NCBI RefSeq assembly: GCF_002155145.1
Contig: NZ_CP021323.1
Location: forward strand, 2,790,001-2,854,000
DNA: 64,000 bases
Direction of reading: 5' to 3'
From: Kushneria konosiri
GTDB taxonomy: Bacteria; Pseudomonadota; Gammaproteobacteria; Pseudomonadales; Halomonadaceae
Made by a program: the position numbers and the translations under genes. The notes under the pieces were generated by a model. It was given only the letters and a program-made list of their open reading frames with translations. It ran no database searches and was not told the DNA's origin. Below, piece by piece: positions 10,753 to 19,949 of the stretch (within the stretch, counting starts at the first letter, position 1; every line of letters starts with the position of its first letter).

Positions 10753-11853
10753 ATGACACTTGAAGGCAACATACTGACGCCGGAGGGGTGGTTCAAGGGT
10801 GAGCTGATGCTCCGACGGGGTCGAATCGTCGGCATCAGCGGAGCGCCGGTGAACCCTGATGACAATGATGCCCCGCGAATCATTCCGGGGTTTATCGATC
10901 TGCACGTTCATGGCGGTGGTGGTGCCGATCTCATGGAAGGTGGACAGTCTCTGGCCGTGCTGGCCCGCACGCATGCCCGCTTTGGCACGACCAGTCTGCT
11001 GGGTACCAGCATGACGGCCTCGCGCGAAGCGCTGATCAAGGCTTTCCAGGATGCCGGAAGGGTCCTGGCCTCACCGCCCGAACAGGCCGCCGACATCCTG
11101 GGCATGCATCTTGAGGGGCCCTTCATCAGCCCGGATATGCTGGGTGCTCAGCCTCCCCATGCCCGGCCAGGTACACTTGAGGCGTTTGATGAGCTCAATG
11201 CTCTGGCGCCCATTCGGGTCATTACCATCGCACCGGAAATCGAGGGGCACATGGCCCTGATCGAAGTGCTGGCCGGCCGGGGTGTCAGGGTTCAACTGGG
11301 CCACACCGCGGCCACACATGATCAGTGTGTCGAAGCGCTTCGCCTGGGCGCCCGAGGATTTACCCATCTTTATAATGCCATGAGCGGTCTGCACCACCGT
11401 GCACCCGGCGTGGTGGGAGCGGCGCTGGCGCATGCCGACTACGCCGAGGTGATCGGTGATCTGATTCATGTCGAACCCGGTGGCGTACTGGCCGCACGTC
11501 GTGCCATACCGCACCTTTATGTGGTGACCGATGCCACGGCCGCCGCCGGCATGCCAGATGGTGAATATCGGCTGGGTGAGCATCGGGTGTTCAAGCGCGG
11601 CAACAGTGTTCGACTGGCCGAGGGGGGCCTGGCCGGCAGTGCCCTGACCATGGATGTGGCGCTGCGTAATCTGATCGGTCTGGGACTGACGCTGGCGGAA
11701 GCGTCCCAGCGCCTGTCGCTGTGGCCGGCTCGTTATCTGGGCTTGAGCGATCGTGGTGTGCTGGCGCCGGGCCATCGAGCCGATATCGTGATGCTCGACT
11801 CGGATCTCGAGGTCCAGCAGGTGTGGGTCGGTGGTCATGAGGTGCTTCAGTGA
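10753..11853 (+). CDS. nagA: N-acetylglucosamine-6-phosphate deacetylase
   Basis: A 366-residue amidohydrolase that converts GlcNAc-6-P to glucosamine-6-P and acetate. It shows the metal-site HVHGGGG (about residues 51-57), the metal ligand Glu in MHLEGPFISP, His in LGHTAAT, the THLYNAM motif and the catalytic Asp in VVTDATAAAGMPDG. I chose the ATG at 10753 (MTLEGNIL), which has GGGA eight bases upstream and aligns with other NagA starts. An in-frame ATG at 10726 would add nine residues. It is the first gene of a six-gene plus-strand GlcNAc cluster. Confidence 0.95.
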   Translation: MTLEGNILTPEGWFKGELMLRRGRIVGISGAPVNPDDNDAPRIIPGFIDLHVHGGGGADLMEGGQSLAVLARTHARFGTTSLLGTSMTASREALIKAFQDAGRVLASPPEQAADILGMHLEGPFISPDMLGAQPPHARPGTLEAFDELNALAPIRVITIAPEIEGHMALIEVLAGRGVRVQLGHTAATHDQCVEALRLGARGFTHLYNAMSGLHHRAPGVVGAALAHADYAEVIGDLIHVEPGGVLAARRAIPHLYVVTDATAAAGMPDGEYRLGEHRVFKRGNSVRLAEGGLAGSALTMDVALRNLIGLGLTLAEASQRLSLWPARYLGLSDRGVLAPGHRADIVMLDSDLEVQQVWVGGHEVLQ

Positions 11854-11893
11854 CCTGTACCTTCCTTTTTGACCCTTGCCCGGGAGAGCCATC

Positions 11894-12913
11894 ATGTCCC
11901 TGATGCGTGACGAGGCGCTGAGTGCGCCACAACGAATTGCCGAGCAGGTGCGCATCAATCGCGACACCATGGTGCAGCTGGGCGAAGTGCTGCGTCATCA
12001 AACGTTTCACGCCGGCATGACGGTAGCTCGTGGGAGCTCGGATCATGCGGCCGGCTATTTTGCCCGACTGATGATGCAGATGACCGGGCAACCCTGTGCC
12101 TCTTTGCCGCTGTCACTGTGTACGCTGGACAATACCGCCTGGCAGCTTGATGGCACCCTGTCCCTGTCCGTGTCGCAATCCGGACGCAGCTTTGATCTGA
12201 TCGAGGCACAAAAGGCTCTGAAAGGTGGCGGTGCCCTGGCACTTGCCATGGTCAATGCCGTGGATTCGCCGCTGGCCCACGGCGCTGATCACGTGATCGA
12301 CCTGCAGGCCGGGGAAGAAAAAAGCGTTGCGGCGACCAAAAGCTTTCTGGCCACACTCTCGGCCAGTGCGTCACTGATGGCCCACTGGCGGCAGGATAAA
12401 TCCCTGCTGGACGCGCTGGACGCGCTGCCGGAGTCGCTGGCACAGGCCTGTCGTCTTGATTGGAGCCAAGGCGTGGAAGCACTGCATGACGTGGACAGGC
12501 TTTTGGTTATCGGTCGCGGTGCCGGCCTGCCCATCGCTCAGGAAGCTGCGCTCAAGTTCAAGGAAACCTGCGTCATTCAGGCCGAAGCCTTCAGCGGCGC
12601 CGAGATTCAGCACGGGCCAATGGCGCTGGTCGGGCGCGATTATCCTGTGCTGATTCTGGCGCCAGGGGGGCGCGCTCAGAAAGGGCTGGTCGAGCTGTCC
12701 GACACCTTCCGCGCGCGGGGCGCGCGAGTACTGCTGGCCGCGGATGCTTCGGTCACCTCGCGGGATCTCACCATTGCTGACGCGTCTCATGAAGCCCTGG
12801 CGCCACTTTGTGCCATTCAGAGCTTTTATCTGATGATTGAGGCGCTGTCGTGCGCAACGGGGCATGATCCCGACCGACCCGAATTTCTCAACAAGGTCAC
12901 GCAGACGCGCTGA
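11894..12913 (+). CDS. nagB-II: Glucosamine-6-phosphate deaminase, NagB-II (SIS) type
   Basis: A 339-residue protein with two SIS (sugar isomerase) domains. ARGSSDHAAG and SVSQSGRSFD bind the sugar phosphate in the first, and AEAFSGAEIQHGPMAL with a catalytic Glu lies in the second. It lacks the N-terminal glutaminase domain of GlmS, which marks the NagB-II group that replaces hexameric NagB in many proteobacteria. It makes fructose-6-P and ammonia from glucosamine-6-P. The start at 11894 has GGGAGAG upstream. It lies 40 bp after nagA and upstream of the PTS genes, so the pathway is complete. Confidence 0.9.
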   Translation: MSLMRDEALSAPQRIAEQVRINRDTMVQLGEVLRHQTFHAGMTVARGSSDHAAGYFARLMMQMTGQPCASLPLSLCTLDNTAWQLDGTLSLSVSQSGRSFDLIEAQKALKGGGALALAMVNAVDSPLAHGADHVIDLQAGEEKSVAATKSFLATLSASASLMAHWRQDKSLLDALDALPESLAQACRLDWSQGVEALHDVDRLLVIGRGAGLPIAQEAALKFKETCVIQAEAFSGAEIQHGPMALVGRDYPVLILAPGGRAQKGLVELSDTFRARGARVLLAADASVTSRDLTIADASHEALAPLCAIQSFYLMIEALSCATGHDPDRPEFLNKVTQTR

Positions 12914-12986
12914 CTGCCTGACTGCGTGAAGTTTCAAAGGATGGCCATGACGACGCCCGCCATGACAATGACAACAGGACCCTCTC

Positions 12987-15599
12987 ATGTCCGAGACCGC
13001 TGATCCGATGCTGGCCAGCACGCCGCTTTATGCGCCTCTTAAAGCGGTGCTGGTACCGCTTGACCAGGTGCCTGATCCTGTCTTTGCCCAGCAGACCATG
13101 GGGCCGGGCATCGCGCTCGAGCCTCTGGAGTCCCAGCTCTTTGCGCCCTGTGATGGGGAAATCGTGCATCTGGCGCGCACCCACCACGCTCTGACCCTCA
13201 AGACCGATCAGGGCTGCGATCTTCTGATTCATCTGGGCCTTGATACCGTGGACCTGGAAGGTGAAGGCATCACCGTGCATGTCGCACCGGGAGATCGCGT
13301 CCATCGGGGCGATCTGCTGTGGGAGTTTGATGCGGATCTGCTGGCCTGCCGGGCGTTGAGTCTCATTACGCCGCTGGTGGTGACCAGCAACGACCGATGG
13401 CGCTGTGAGTTGATGGATGCACCTGTGGGACGTGTGATCGAGCGGGGTGCCGAGTTGATGATGCTGGTAGCCACCTCGCAGGCATCGCCCACCGGGAAGG
13501 AGGGTGGCGGCAATAATGAATACCGCGAGCAGGTCACACTGGCGCTGGCAGCAGGGCTGCATGCGCGCCCGGCCGCGCGTCTTCGCGCCATTGCCCGAGC
13601 GCACGGTTGCACCCTGGTGCTGGAGCGCGGTGAACATCAGGCCGATGCTGCCAGCCTGACGGCCTTGATGGGCCTTTCCCTGCGCCATGGCGATACGCTG
13701 GATGTTATTGCGCGCGGTGCGGATGCTGCTGCAGCCCTTGGAGAAGCCGCAGCCCTTTTGACCACGCCGGAAGCCGTCGAGGATGATCCCGCCCACGATG
13801 AGTCGGCAGATGACAGGGCTGACACCGTGCCAACGGGGGATGACACCACCTGTCACGGTCTGATGGCCAGCCCGGGACTTGCCGTAGGCCCGCTGATACG
13901 TTTTGGGCGTTCACGCATCGAGATCAATGCTGACCGTGAGGAGGATGCAGAGGCTACCGAACGGGCGCTAGTGCAGGCGATCAATACGCTCAACGACACG
14001 CTGGCCACTGATATCGAGCAGGCGCGCCATCAGGGACGCCGCGAAGAAGCCGATATTCTGGAGGCGCATCAGGCCTGGCTGGATGATCCTGCTTTGCGTG
14101 AGGAGAGTCTGGCGTATATTCGGGCCGGGCGCAGCGCCGCCTTTGCCTGGCGGGAAGTGCTGGAAAGTCGCATCAATGAGCTGCGCCGCAGTCAGAGTCA
14201 GTTGCTGGCGGCACGTGCCGATGACCTGCGGGATCTGCAGGAGCGTCTGGTGGCGCTATTGGTGCCGGAGGCGGCCGCATTGGGTCACATCGAGATCGCG
14301 CCGGGCGCCATCGTGATGTTCGAAGAGATTACGCCATCGCAGCTGCTGGCGCTGGACCGTGTCTCGCCCGCCGGACTCTGTCTGGCAGGTGGGGGTACAA
14401 CCTCGCACGTGGCGCTGCTGGCGCGCGCCCGGGGATTGCCCTGCCTGGCCGCCATGGGCGCAGAACTTGTAGAGGTGATGGACCGCCAGGACGGCAGTGA
14501 CGTGATTCTGGATGCAGACAGGGGATCCTTGATTTTCAAACCTGCTCCGGACCAGCTCATCGAGGCCCGTGAGAGCGTCGAACAGAACCGGATACGGGCC
14601 GCGGCCGAGCAGCAAATGGCGCACGAGTCGGCGCGCACGATCGATGATGTGCCCATCGAGGTTTGTGCCAATGTGGCAGGGCAGGAAGAAGCGCGCGCCG
14701 CGTTTGATGCCGGCGCCGATGGCATTGGCCTGATGCGCAGCGAATTTCTCTTTATGGCGCATGCGCAGGCACCGGATCAGCAGACACAGCGCAGGAGTTA
14801 TCAGCAGGCGCTGGACGCCATGGGTGCGCACCGGGTCATTATCCGTACGCTGGATGTTGGTGCCGACAAGCAGCTCGATTATCTGTCGCTGCCTTCGGTC
14901 CCCAATCCGGCGCTGGGCACGCGCGGTGTTCGCCTGATGGCGCGTCATCAGGCGCTGCTGGACGTTCAACTGCGTGCACTGCTTGAGGTCAGGCCGCTGG
15001 ATCGTCTTCGTATCATGGTGCCGATGGTGTGTGATGCGGCAGAGCTTGTGGCCGTACGTGAGCGCATCGAGGCTCTGGCAGGTGAGATGAACCTTGACGG
15101 TCGGCCCGAACTGGGGGCGATGATCGAGGTGCCTGCTGCCGCCGTATGCGCCGATCAGATTGCCCGCGTGGCAGATTTTCTCTCCATCGGGACCAATGAC
15201 CTGACCCAGTACACCCTGGCCATGGACCGCGAGGACCCGGATCTGGCCGGGCGGGCCGATGTGCTGCACCCAGCCGTACTGCGATTGATCGACCTGACCG
15301 TCAAGGGGGCCGCCAGTCACCGATGCCCGGTGGGCGTGTGCGGTGCTGCTGCAGGCGATCCGCAGGGCTGGGCGGCGCTGGTCGCCCTTGGCGTTGACGA
15401 GTTATCGGTGGAGCCTGCACGCGTCGCCGCCGTCAAGGCCGGTATCCGACGACTGGACCGCGCGGCGCTGGCCCGAGCATTACGTGGATGGCTCGATGAA
15501 CCGATCGACAGTGTCACGCTGCGACAGCGCCTTGAGCAGTGGCTGAACGAGACGACTGCCAACAACAATGACAGGGGAGCACCTGACGATGCGATTTGA
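12987..15599 (+). CDS. nagF: PTS fusion protein IIA(Glc)-HPr-Enzyme I for GlcNAc
   Basis: This 870-residue cytoplasmic phosphotransferase joins three modules. The IIA(Glc)/Crr domain (about 1-165) has its phosphohistidine H82 in LLIHLGLD. HPr (about 175-260) has H192 in AAGLHARPAARL. Enzyme I (about 285-860) has H474 in GGGTTSHVALLA, the PEP-site MRSEFLFM, and the catalytic Cys785 in CPVGVCG. It carries phosphate from PEP to the IIB domain of the next gene, so this transporter needs no separate general PTS proteins. The architecture matches P. aeruginosa NagF (PA3760). Confidence 0.93.
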   Translation: MSETADPMLASTPLYAPLKAVLVPLDQVPDPVFAQQTMGPGIALEPLESQLFAPCDGEIVHLARTHHALTLKTDQGCDLLIHLGLDTVDLEGEGITVHVAPGDRVHRGDLLWEFDADLLACRALSLITPLVVTSNDRWRCELMDAPVGRVIERGAELMMLVATSQASPTGKEGGGNNEYREQVTLALAAGLHARPAARLRAIARAHGCTLVLERGEHQADAASLTALMGLSLRHGDTLDVIARGADAAAALGEAAALLTTPEAVEDDPAHDESADDRADTVPTGDDTTCHGLMASPGLAVGPLIRFGRSRIEINADREEDAEATERALVQAINTLNDTLATDIEQARHQGRREEADILEAHQAWLDDPALREESLAYIRAGRSAAFAWREVLESRINELRRSQSQLLAARADDLRDLQERLVALLVPEAAALGHIEIAPGAIVMFEEITPSQLLALDRVSPAGLCLAGGGTTSHVALLARARGLPCLAAMGAELVEVMDRQDGSDVILDADRGSLIFKPAPDQLIEARESVEQNRIRAAAEQQMAHESARTIDDVPIEVCANVAGQEEARAAFDAGADGIGLMRSEFLFMAHAQAPDQQTQRRSYQQALDAMGAHRVIIRTLDVGADKQLDYLSLPSVPNPALGTRGVRLMARHQALLDVQLRALLEVRPLDRLRIMVPMVCDAAELVAVRERIEALAGEMNLDGRPELGAMIEVPAAAVCADQIARVADFLSIGTNDLTQYTLAMDREDPDLAGRADVLHPAVLRLIDLTVKGAASHRCPVGVCGAAAGDPQGWAALVALGVDELSVEPARVAAVKAGIRRLDRAALARALRGWLDEPIDSVTLRQRLEQWLNETTANNNDRGAPDDAI

Positions 15600-17298
15600 T
15601 CCCATGGGGGCGCTTCAGCAGCTGGGCCGCTCTCTGATGCTGCCGATTGCGGTACTGCCGATTGCGGGGCTTTTGCTGCGCATGGGCCAGCCCGATCTGC
15701 TGGACATTGCCTTCATTGCCCAAGCGGGCAATGCCATTTTTGAACATCTGCCGCTGATCTTTGCCATCGGCGTGGCGGTGGGCATCGCCGATGACAGCAA
15801 CGGCGCCGCGGGGCTTGCCAGTGCGATCGGCTACCTGGTGATCACGGCGGTGCTTGAAGCCCTCAATCCCGACATCAACATGGGGGTGCTGGCCGGTATT
15901 ATCGCAGGCGTCGTGGCCGGGCTCTGGTATAACCGCTGCAAGAACATCGCGCTGCCCGACTATCTGGCCTTTTTTGCCGGGCGGCGTTTTATTCCGATTG
16001 TGACCGGTCTGACGGCCCTGGCGCTGGGATGGCTTCTTGGCTGGGTATGGCCGCCAGTGCAGCACGCCATCGATCTGAGCGGTCAATGGATGATCGACTC
16101 CGGTGAGCTGGGGCTTTTTGTCTACGGCGCCCTCAATCGTCTATTGATCGTGACCGGGCTGCATCACGTGCTTAACTCGCTGGTGTGGTTTGTGTTTGGC
16201 AACTATGAAGGCGCCACCGGTGATCTGCATCGGTTCTTTGCCGGAGACCCCAATGCTGGCAGCTTCATGGCAGGATTTTTCCCGGTGATGATGTTCGGCC
16301 TGCCGGCGGCCGCGCTTGCGATGTATCACACCGCCGCAAGGGATCAGCGCGCCCGGGTCGGGGGCATGCTCTTTTCACTGGCGCTGACGGCCTTTCTGAC
16401 CGGTATCACCGAGCCGCTGGAATTTACCTTTATCTTTCTCGCGCCGGCACTCTACGCAGTGCACGCCGTGCTGACCGGCGTTTCAATGGCACTGATGAGC
16501 TGGCTGGGTGTGAAGCTGGGCTTTACCTTTTCGGCCGGCACCTTTGATTATCTGCTCTCCTATGGTCTCTCCAGCCGTGGCTGGTTGCTGATCCCGGTCG
16601 GGCTTTTGTACGCGGTGCTGTATTACATGATCTTTCGCTGGGCCATCGTGCGTTTCGATCTGAAAACGCCGGGGCGTGAGGACGTGTCTCAGGCAGTGGT
16701 GGTCGAAGACAATGGAGAAGCGCCGGCGCGCGGCCCTGCCTTTATCAGGGCGCTGGGCGGTGGTGACAATCTGACCTCGGTCGGGGCCTGCACCACGCGG
16801 CTGCGGCTGGTGGTGCAGGATGTCGAGAAAATTGATGAGGCCACACTCAAGGGGCTGGGTGCCAGAGGCGTACTCAAGCTCAAGGGCGGTCACCTGCAGG
16901 TGGTGATGGGGCCAATAGCCGACGGCGTGGCCGAGGATATCCGCGCGGCCATGAAGGCCCGCGGCAAGGCGGTCGAGGTGCCGGAGACGGCCCGAACCAT
17001 GGCGCCGTCTGCCGAGCAGCCCGCGTCCGCCCAGACGTCGATGAAGGATGCCGATCTCTCTCGCTGGCTCGAGGCGCTGGGCGGTGTGGGGAATTTGCGT
17101 CGCAGCGAACTGGTGGCGCTGTCACGCGTGCGCCTTGAAGTCGAAGCGTCGTCACAACTTGATCACAGCGCGCTGTCCTCGCTGGGCGCGGCCGGAGTGC
17201 AGCCGCTGGGCGATCACTGTCTGCATCTGATTCTGGGTGAGCAGGCCTGGATCGTGGCGCAGCAGCTCGCAGCAGAGATTCAGCGCAATGGCCGCTGA
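15589..17298 (+). CDS. nagE: N-acetylglucosamine PTS permease IICB, with a second degenerate IIB-like domain
   Basis: A 569-residue membrane permease. The IIC domain (about 1-360) has some ten membrane segments and the glucose-family motif GITEPLEF. A IIB domain follows (about 383-460), with phosphocysteine C401 in GACTTRLRL. A second IIB-like unit (about 486-565) repeats the WLEALGGVGNL...RVRLEV...LGAAGVQPLG pattern, but its active-site Cys is gone (LVALSRVRLEV). It imports and phosphorylates GlcNAc. I chose the ATG at 15589, 10 bases after AGGGGAG. It overlaps nagF by 11 bases. Confidence 0.93.
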   Translation: MRFDPMGALQQLGRSLMLPIAVLPIAGLLLRMGQPDLLDIAFIAQAGNAIFEHLPLIFAIGVAVGIADDSNGAAGLASAIGYLVITAVLEALNPDINMGVLAGIIAGVVAGLWYNRCKNIALPDYLAFFAGRRFIPIVTGLTALALGWLLGWVWPPVQHAIDLSGQWMIDSGELGLFVYGALNRLLIVTGLHHVLNSLVWFVFGNYEGATGDLHRFFAGDPNAGSFMAGFFPVMMFGLPAAALAMYHTAARDQRARVGGMLFSLALTAFLTGITEPLEFTFIFLAPALYAVHAVLTGVSMALMSWLGVKLGFTFSAGTFDYLLSYGLSSRGWLLIPVGLLYAVLYYMIFRWAIVRFDLKTPGREDVSQAVVVEDNGEAPARGPAFIRALGGGDNLTSVGACTTRLRLVVQDVEKIDEATLKGLGARGVLKLKGGHLQVVMGPIADGVAEDIRAAMKARGKAVEVPETARTMAPSAEQPASAQTSMKDADLSRWLEALGGVGNLRRSELVALSRVRLEVEASSQLDHSALSSLGAAGVQPLGDHCLHLILGEQAWIVAQQLAAEIQRNGR

Positions 17299-18175
17299 TG
17301 ACATGCTGCTGGCAGGGGTGGATGGCGGTGGCAGTGGTACCCGGTTGAGGGCGCAGTGGCAGGGCCGTTGTGTCGAAGTCACGGGTGGCCCCTCCGGGCT
17401 GGCGCTGGGGGTGACTCAGGCTTGGCATACCATTCTTGATCTGCTGAAAAGTGCGCAGCAGGCACTGGACATCGATTTGCCTACCCATCAGTGTCGACTG
17501 GCACTGGGATTGGCCGGCGCCAATCAGTGGGCGTGGCGAGATGCCTTTATGCAGGCTGCGCCGGCATTGGCAGGCCTGAGGCTGGAAAGCGATGCCTTCA
17601 CCACTCTTGTGGGGGCGCATCGTGGGCAGCCAGGAGCCATTATCGCCCTGGGCACCGGCAGTGTGGGTGAGGCGCTGCACAATGATGGTCGACGCGTCAG
17701 CGTGGGTGGCTATGGCTTTCCATCCGGGGATGAGGCCAGTGGTGCCTGGCTGGGCCTGCGGGCGAGTCGCCATGCCCAGCATGCGCTGGATGGCCGCGTT
17801 TCTCCGGATGATTTTTCCCGCGCGCTGTGCGAGGCAATGTCGTCGCTTTCAACAGCGCCCGTCACCTGTGCCGCCACGCTGACGCACTGGCTTTCAAGCG
17901 CAGACCAGACCCGCTTTGCCGCGCTGGCACCGGTGGTTATCGAATACGGTGATCATCCGGCCGCCCAGGCACTGCTGGATCAGGCCGGTAAGGATATCGC
18001 GCTGATGTACCAGGCGCTGGATCAGGATAGACAGCTGCCGCTGTCCCTGTGTGGCGGTCTGGCCGCAGCACTGAATCCTCGTGTACCGGAAACACTCAAA
18101 CACCGGCTGGTGCCTGCTCAGGGTGCCAGCGTTGACGGGGCATTACAGCTGGCAGGCGAGCTGTGCCCGTCATGA
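17288..18175 (+). CDS. BadF/BadG-type N-acetylglucosamine kinase-like ATPase
   Basis: A 295-residue actin-like ATPase of the BadF/BadG/BcrA group. GVDGGGSGTRLRA is the N-terminal phosphate-1 loop, ALGTGSVGEA the second phosphate motif, and GGYGFPSGDEASGAWLG the family's hinge signature. Members of this branch phosphorylate GlcNAc or related amino sugars, for example those released from cell-wall recycling or chitin oligomers. The start at 17288 overlaps the nagE stop by 11 bases; a second in-frame ATG lies at 17303. Its place in the nag operon supports the amino-sugar role. Confidence 0.83.
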   Translation: MAADDMLLAGVDGGGSGTRLRAQWQGRCVEVTGGPSGLALGVTQAWHTILDLLKSAQQALDIDLPTHQCRLALGLAGANQWAWRDAFMQAAPALAGLRLESDAFTTLVGAHRGQPGAIIALGTGSVGEALHNDGRRVSVGGYGFPSGDEASGAWLGLRASRHAQHALDGRVSPDDFSRALCEAMSSLSTAPVTCAATLTHWLSSADQTRFAALAPVVIEYGDHPAAQALLDQAGKDIALMYQALDQDRQLPLSLCGGLAAALNPRVPETLKHRLVPAQGASVDGALQLAGELCPS

Positions 18176-18227
18176 CCGGGCTGGCAGACAGCTGCCAGCC
18201 CAACCCTTACCGTATAAAGGAGATTGC

Positions 18228-19025
18228 ATGACGCCTCATCTGATCGTGACCGATCTGGATCGAACGCTGCTCAACGCCGATCATGGCCTTGATGACATCA
18301 CCATCGACACCTTTCAGACGCTTGAGCGCCAGGGCCATTCACTGGCCATTGCTTCCGGGCGGCACTATCAGGATATTCGCGAGGTCAGACGTCAGCTCGG
18401 GGTCAATGCGCACATCATTTCGGCCAACGGGGCGCATCTGCATGGTCCGGACGATCAATTGATCCACGAGATTCTGGTCCCGCAGGATATCGTGCGGGCA
18501 CTGCTGAAGATGGAAGTGTCTGAAGAGGTGCGCATCAATCTTTATACCAGTGATCGCTGGCTGATCGATGCGCCCGAGCCAAAGCTTTTGGCCTTCCATG
18601 AAAGCACCGGATTTACCTATAACGTGGTCAACATGTCTGATGTTGACGGCCACCAGGTGGGCAAGGTGCTCTTTATCGGCGATCCCGTATTGCTCAAGGG
18701 GATTGAAACGCATATCCGTGCCCATTTTGAGGAGCGCACTCACGTCACCTATTCACTGGAAAATTCGTTGGAGGTGATGGAGCGAGAGGCCTCCAAGGGG
18801 CAGATGCTCCATCGTCTGGCCGCGCAGCTCGATATTCCCATCTCGCATACCGTCGCCTTTGGTGACAACCTCAACGATACAGACATGCTTCAAAATGCCG
18901 GCCGTGCGTTTGCGATGGGCAATGCCCATCCGCAGCTGCTGACCCGGGCCCCCAACGCCGAGCTGATTAAATCACACACCGAAGCCGGGGTGGCTGTGAA
19001 GCTGCGCGAGCTGTTTGCTCTCTAG
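18228..19025 (+). CDS. Cof-type HAD-superfamily sugar phosphatase
   Basis: This 265-residue HAD hydrolase of the Cof/YidA subfamily (cap type C2) has catalytic DLDRTLL (motif I, nucleophile Asp), IASGRHY (motif II), a conserved Lys region and FGDNLNDTDML (motif IV). It starts at the ATG of MTPHLIVTD with AAGGAGA upstream. It lies 52 bp after the kinase and is probably the last gene of the GlcNAc cluster. It likely dephosphorylates excess hexose phosphates, but the substrate cannot be read from sequence. Confidence 0.88.
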   Translation: MTPHLIVTDLDRTLLNADHGLDDITIDTFQTLERQGHSLAIASGRHYQDIREVRRQLGVNAHIISANGAHLHGPDDQLIHEILVPQDIVRALLKMEVSEEVRINLYTSDRWLIDAPEPKLLAFHESTGFTYNVVNMSDVDGHQVGKVLFIGDPVLLKGIETHIRAHFEERTHVTYSLENSLEVMEREASKGQMLHRLAAQLDIPISHTVAFGDNLNDTDMLQNAGRAFAMGNAHPQLLTRAPNAELIKSHTEAGVAVKLRELFAL

Positions 19026-19038
19026 GACAAAAGCGCAT

Positions 19039-19086
19039 CGCCGGGCCTGATCATCGAGGGTCAGGGCTCGATGATCAGGCCCGGCG
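19039..19086. terminator. 20-bp perfect inverted repeat between convergent genes
   Basis: Arms 19039-19058 and 19067-19086 are perfectly complementary over 20 bp, with an 8-nt loop. It sits between the HAD gene (+) and the ycjF-like gene (-). There is only CGGTTT on the plus side and GCTTTTG on the minus side instead of a long U-tract, so termination is plausible but not textbook. Confidence 0.6.
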
Positions 19087-19089
19087 GTT

Positions 19090-19926
19090 TCAAACGTGGT
19101 CCGCTTTCTCCCTGCCTGCCTTGCCATCGTCGACACGCTTCATCTGCTGCCAAAGCTGGCGGCGCAGGTCGGAAAGCTTCGGGGCGCGATCATCCTCAAA
19201 GGGCAAGGGGCGCAGCATTCTAAGCGTGCGAATGCCAAGGCGTGCCGTCAGCAGTCCACTGGCCATGCCCTGACCGGCACGACTGGACAGGCGGCTGGCC
19301 AGATTCATCGACAGAAGATCCATGCTCACCTCGGTGGCGATCTCACTGGCGCCGGCAAACGCCATGTTGGCCAGCACCGCCCGGAACAGGCGCAGGCGGC
19401 TGGCATAGCCCAGTTCCAGACCATACAGGGCGGCCAGGCGGTCGATCATGCGCAGGTTGCGCCAAGCCATCAGCCCCATGTCGATCAGCGTGACAGGGCT
19501 GACAGCCACCAGCAGGGCGGTTTCACTCGACATGCGGGTGATCAGGCGCCGGGCGCTGGCATCCCGCGGCGCCAGTACATAGTGGCTGAAAAGATCGCGG
19601 GTCTCGCGAGCGTTGTGATGGGCCTGGCGGGCCTGCAGGAAATCCTGCCAGTGCGGGTCGCGATGGCCCAGCCCCATCTGAACACGCAGGCGGTCGCACA
19701 GCTTTTGCATGTGATCGCCATCGATTCGGGTATCCAGGATATAAGAATCGATGTCCTCGCGCAGTCGCGCATGCCTGCGCAGTCGTTTGAGACGTACGAG
19801 TTCGCGCGTCAAAGAGGTGCCGGCCAGCGTGACGACCCCCAGCCCCAGTACGCTCCAGGCGCCGCTGACCCAGTCGCCGCCAAACCAGGCGTTTTGAAAG
19901 GTGTCGACGGCCTGAACGCCACCCAT
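19090..19926 (-). CDS. ycjF: YcjF-like (TIGR01620) membrane protein, C-terminal part (frameshifted gene)
   Basis: These 278 residues form the body of a YcjF/TIGR01620 protein: a membrane segment (WSVLGLGVVTLAGTSL), a basic helical region, then a conserved domain with SPVTLIDMGLMAWRNLRMI and LANMAFAGASE. The N-terminal third lies in another frame at 19950-20186. With one extra base in the C7 run at 20017-20023 (minus strand), the protein reads on through EQIDSALDHALAKPKKRRW into this segment. The ATG at 19926 is therefore probably internal. YcjF and YcjX are a conserved pair of unknown function linked to envelope or heat stress. Confidence 0.8.
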   Translation of the reverse strand: MGGVQAVDTFQNAWFGGDWVSGAWSVLGLGVVTLAGTSLTRELVRLKRLRRHARLREDIDSYILDTRIDGDHMQKLCDRLRVQMGLGHRDPHWQDFLQARQAHHNARETRDLFSHYVLAPRDASARRLITRMSSETALLVAVSPVTLIDMGLMAWRNLRMIDRLAALYGLELGYASRLRLFRAVLANMAFAGASEIATEVSMDLLSMNLASRLSSRAGQGMASGLLTARLGIRTLRMLRPLPFEDDRAPKLSDLRRQLWQQMKRVDDGKAGREKADHV

Positions 19927-19949
19927 GACCAGCGTGCCGGCCAGTACGC

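Noticed and set aside
14256-15320. 354-codon open frame on the minus strand
   Set aside because: Antisense to the Enzyme I part of nagF; no domain seen.
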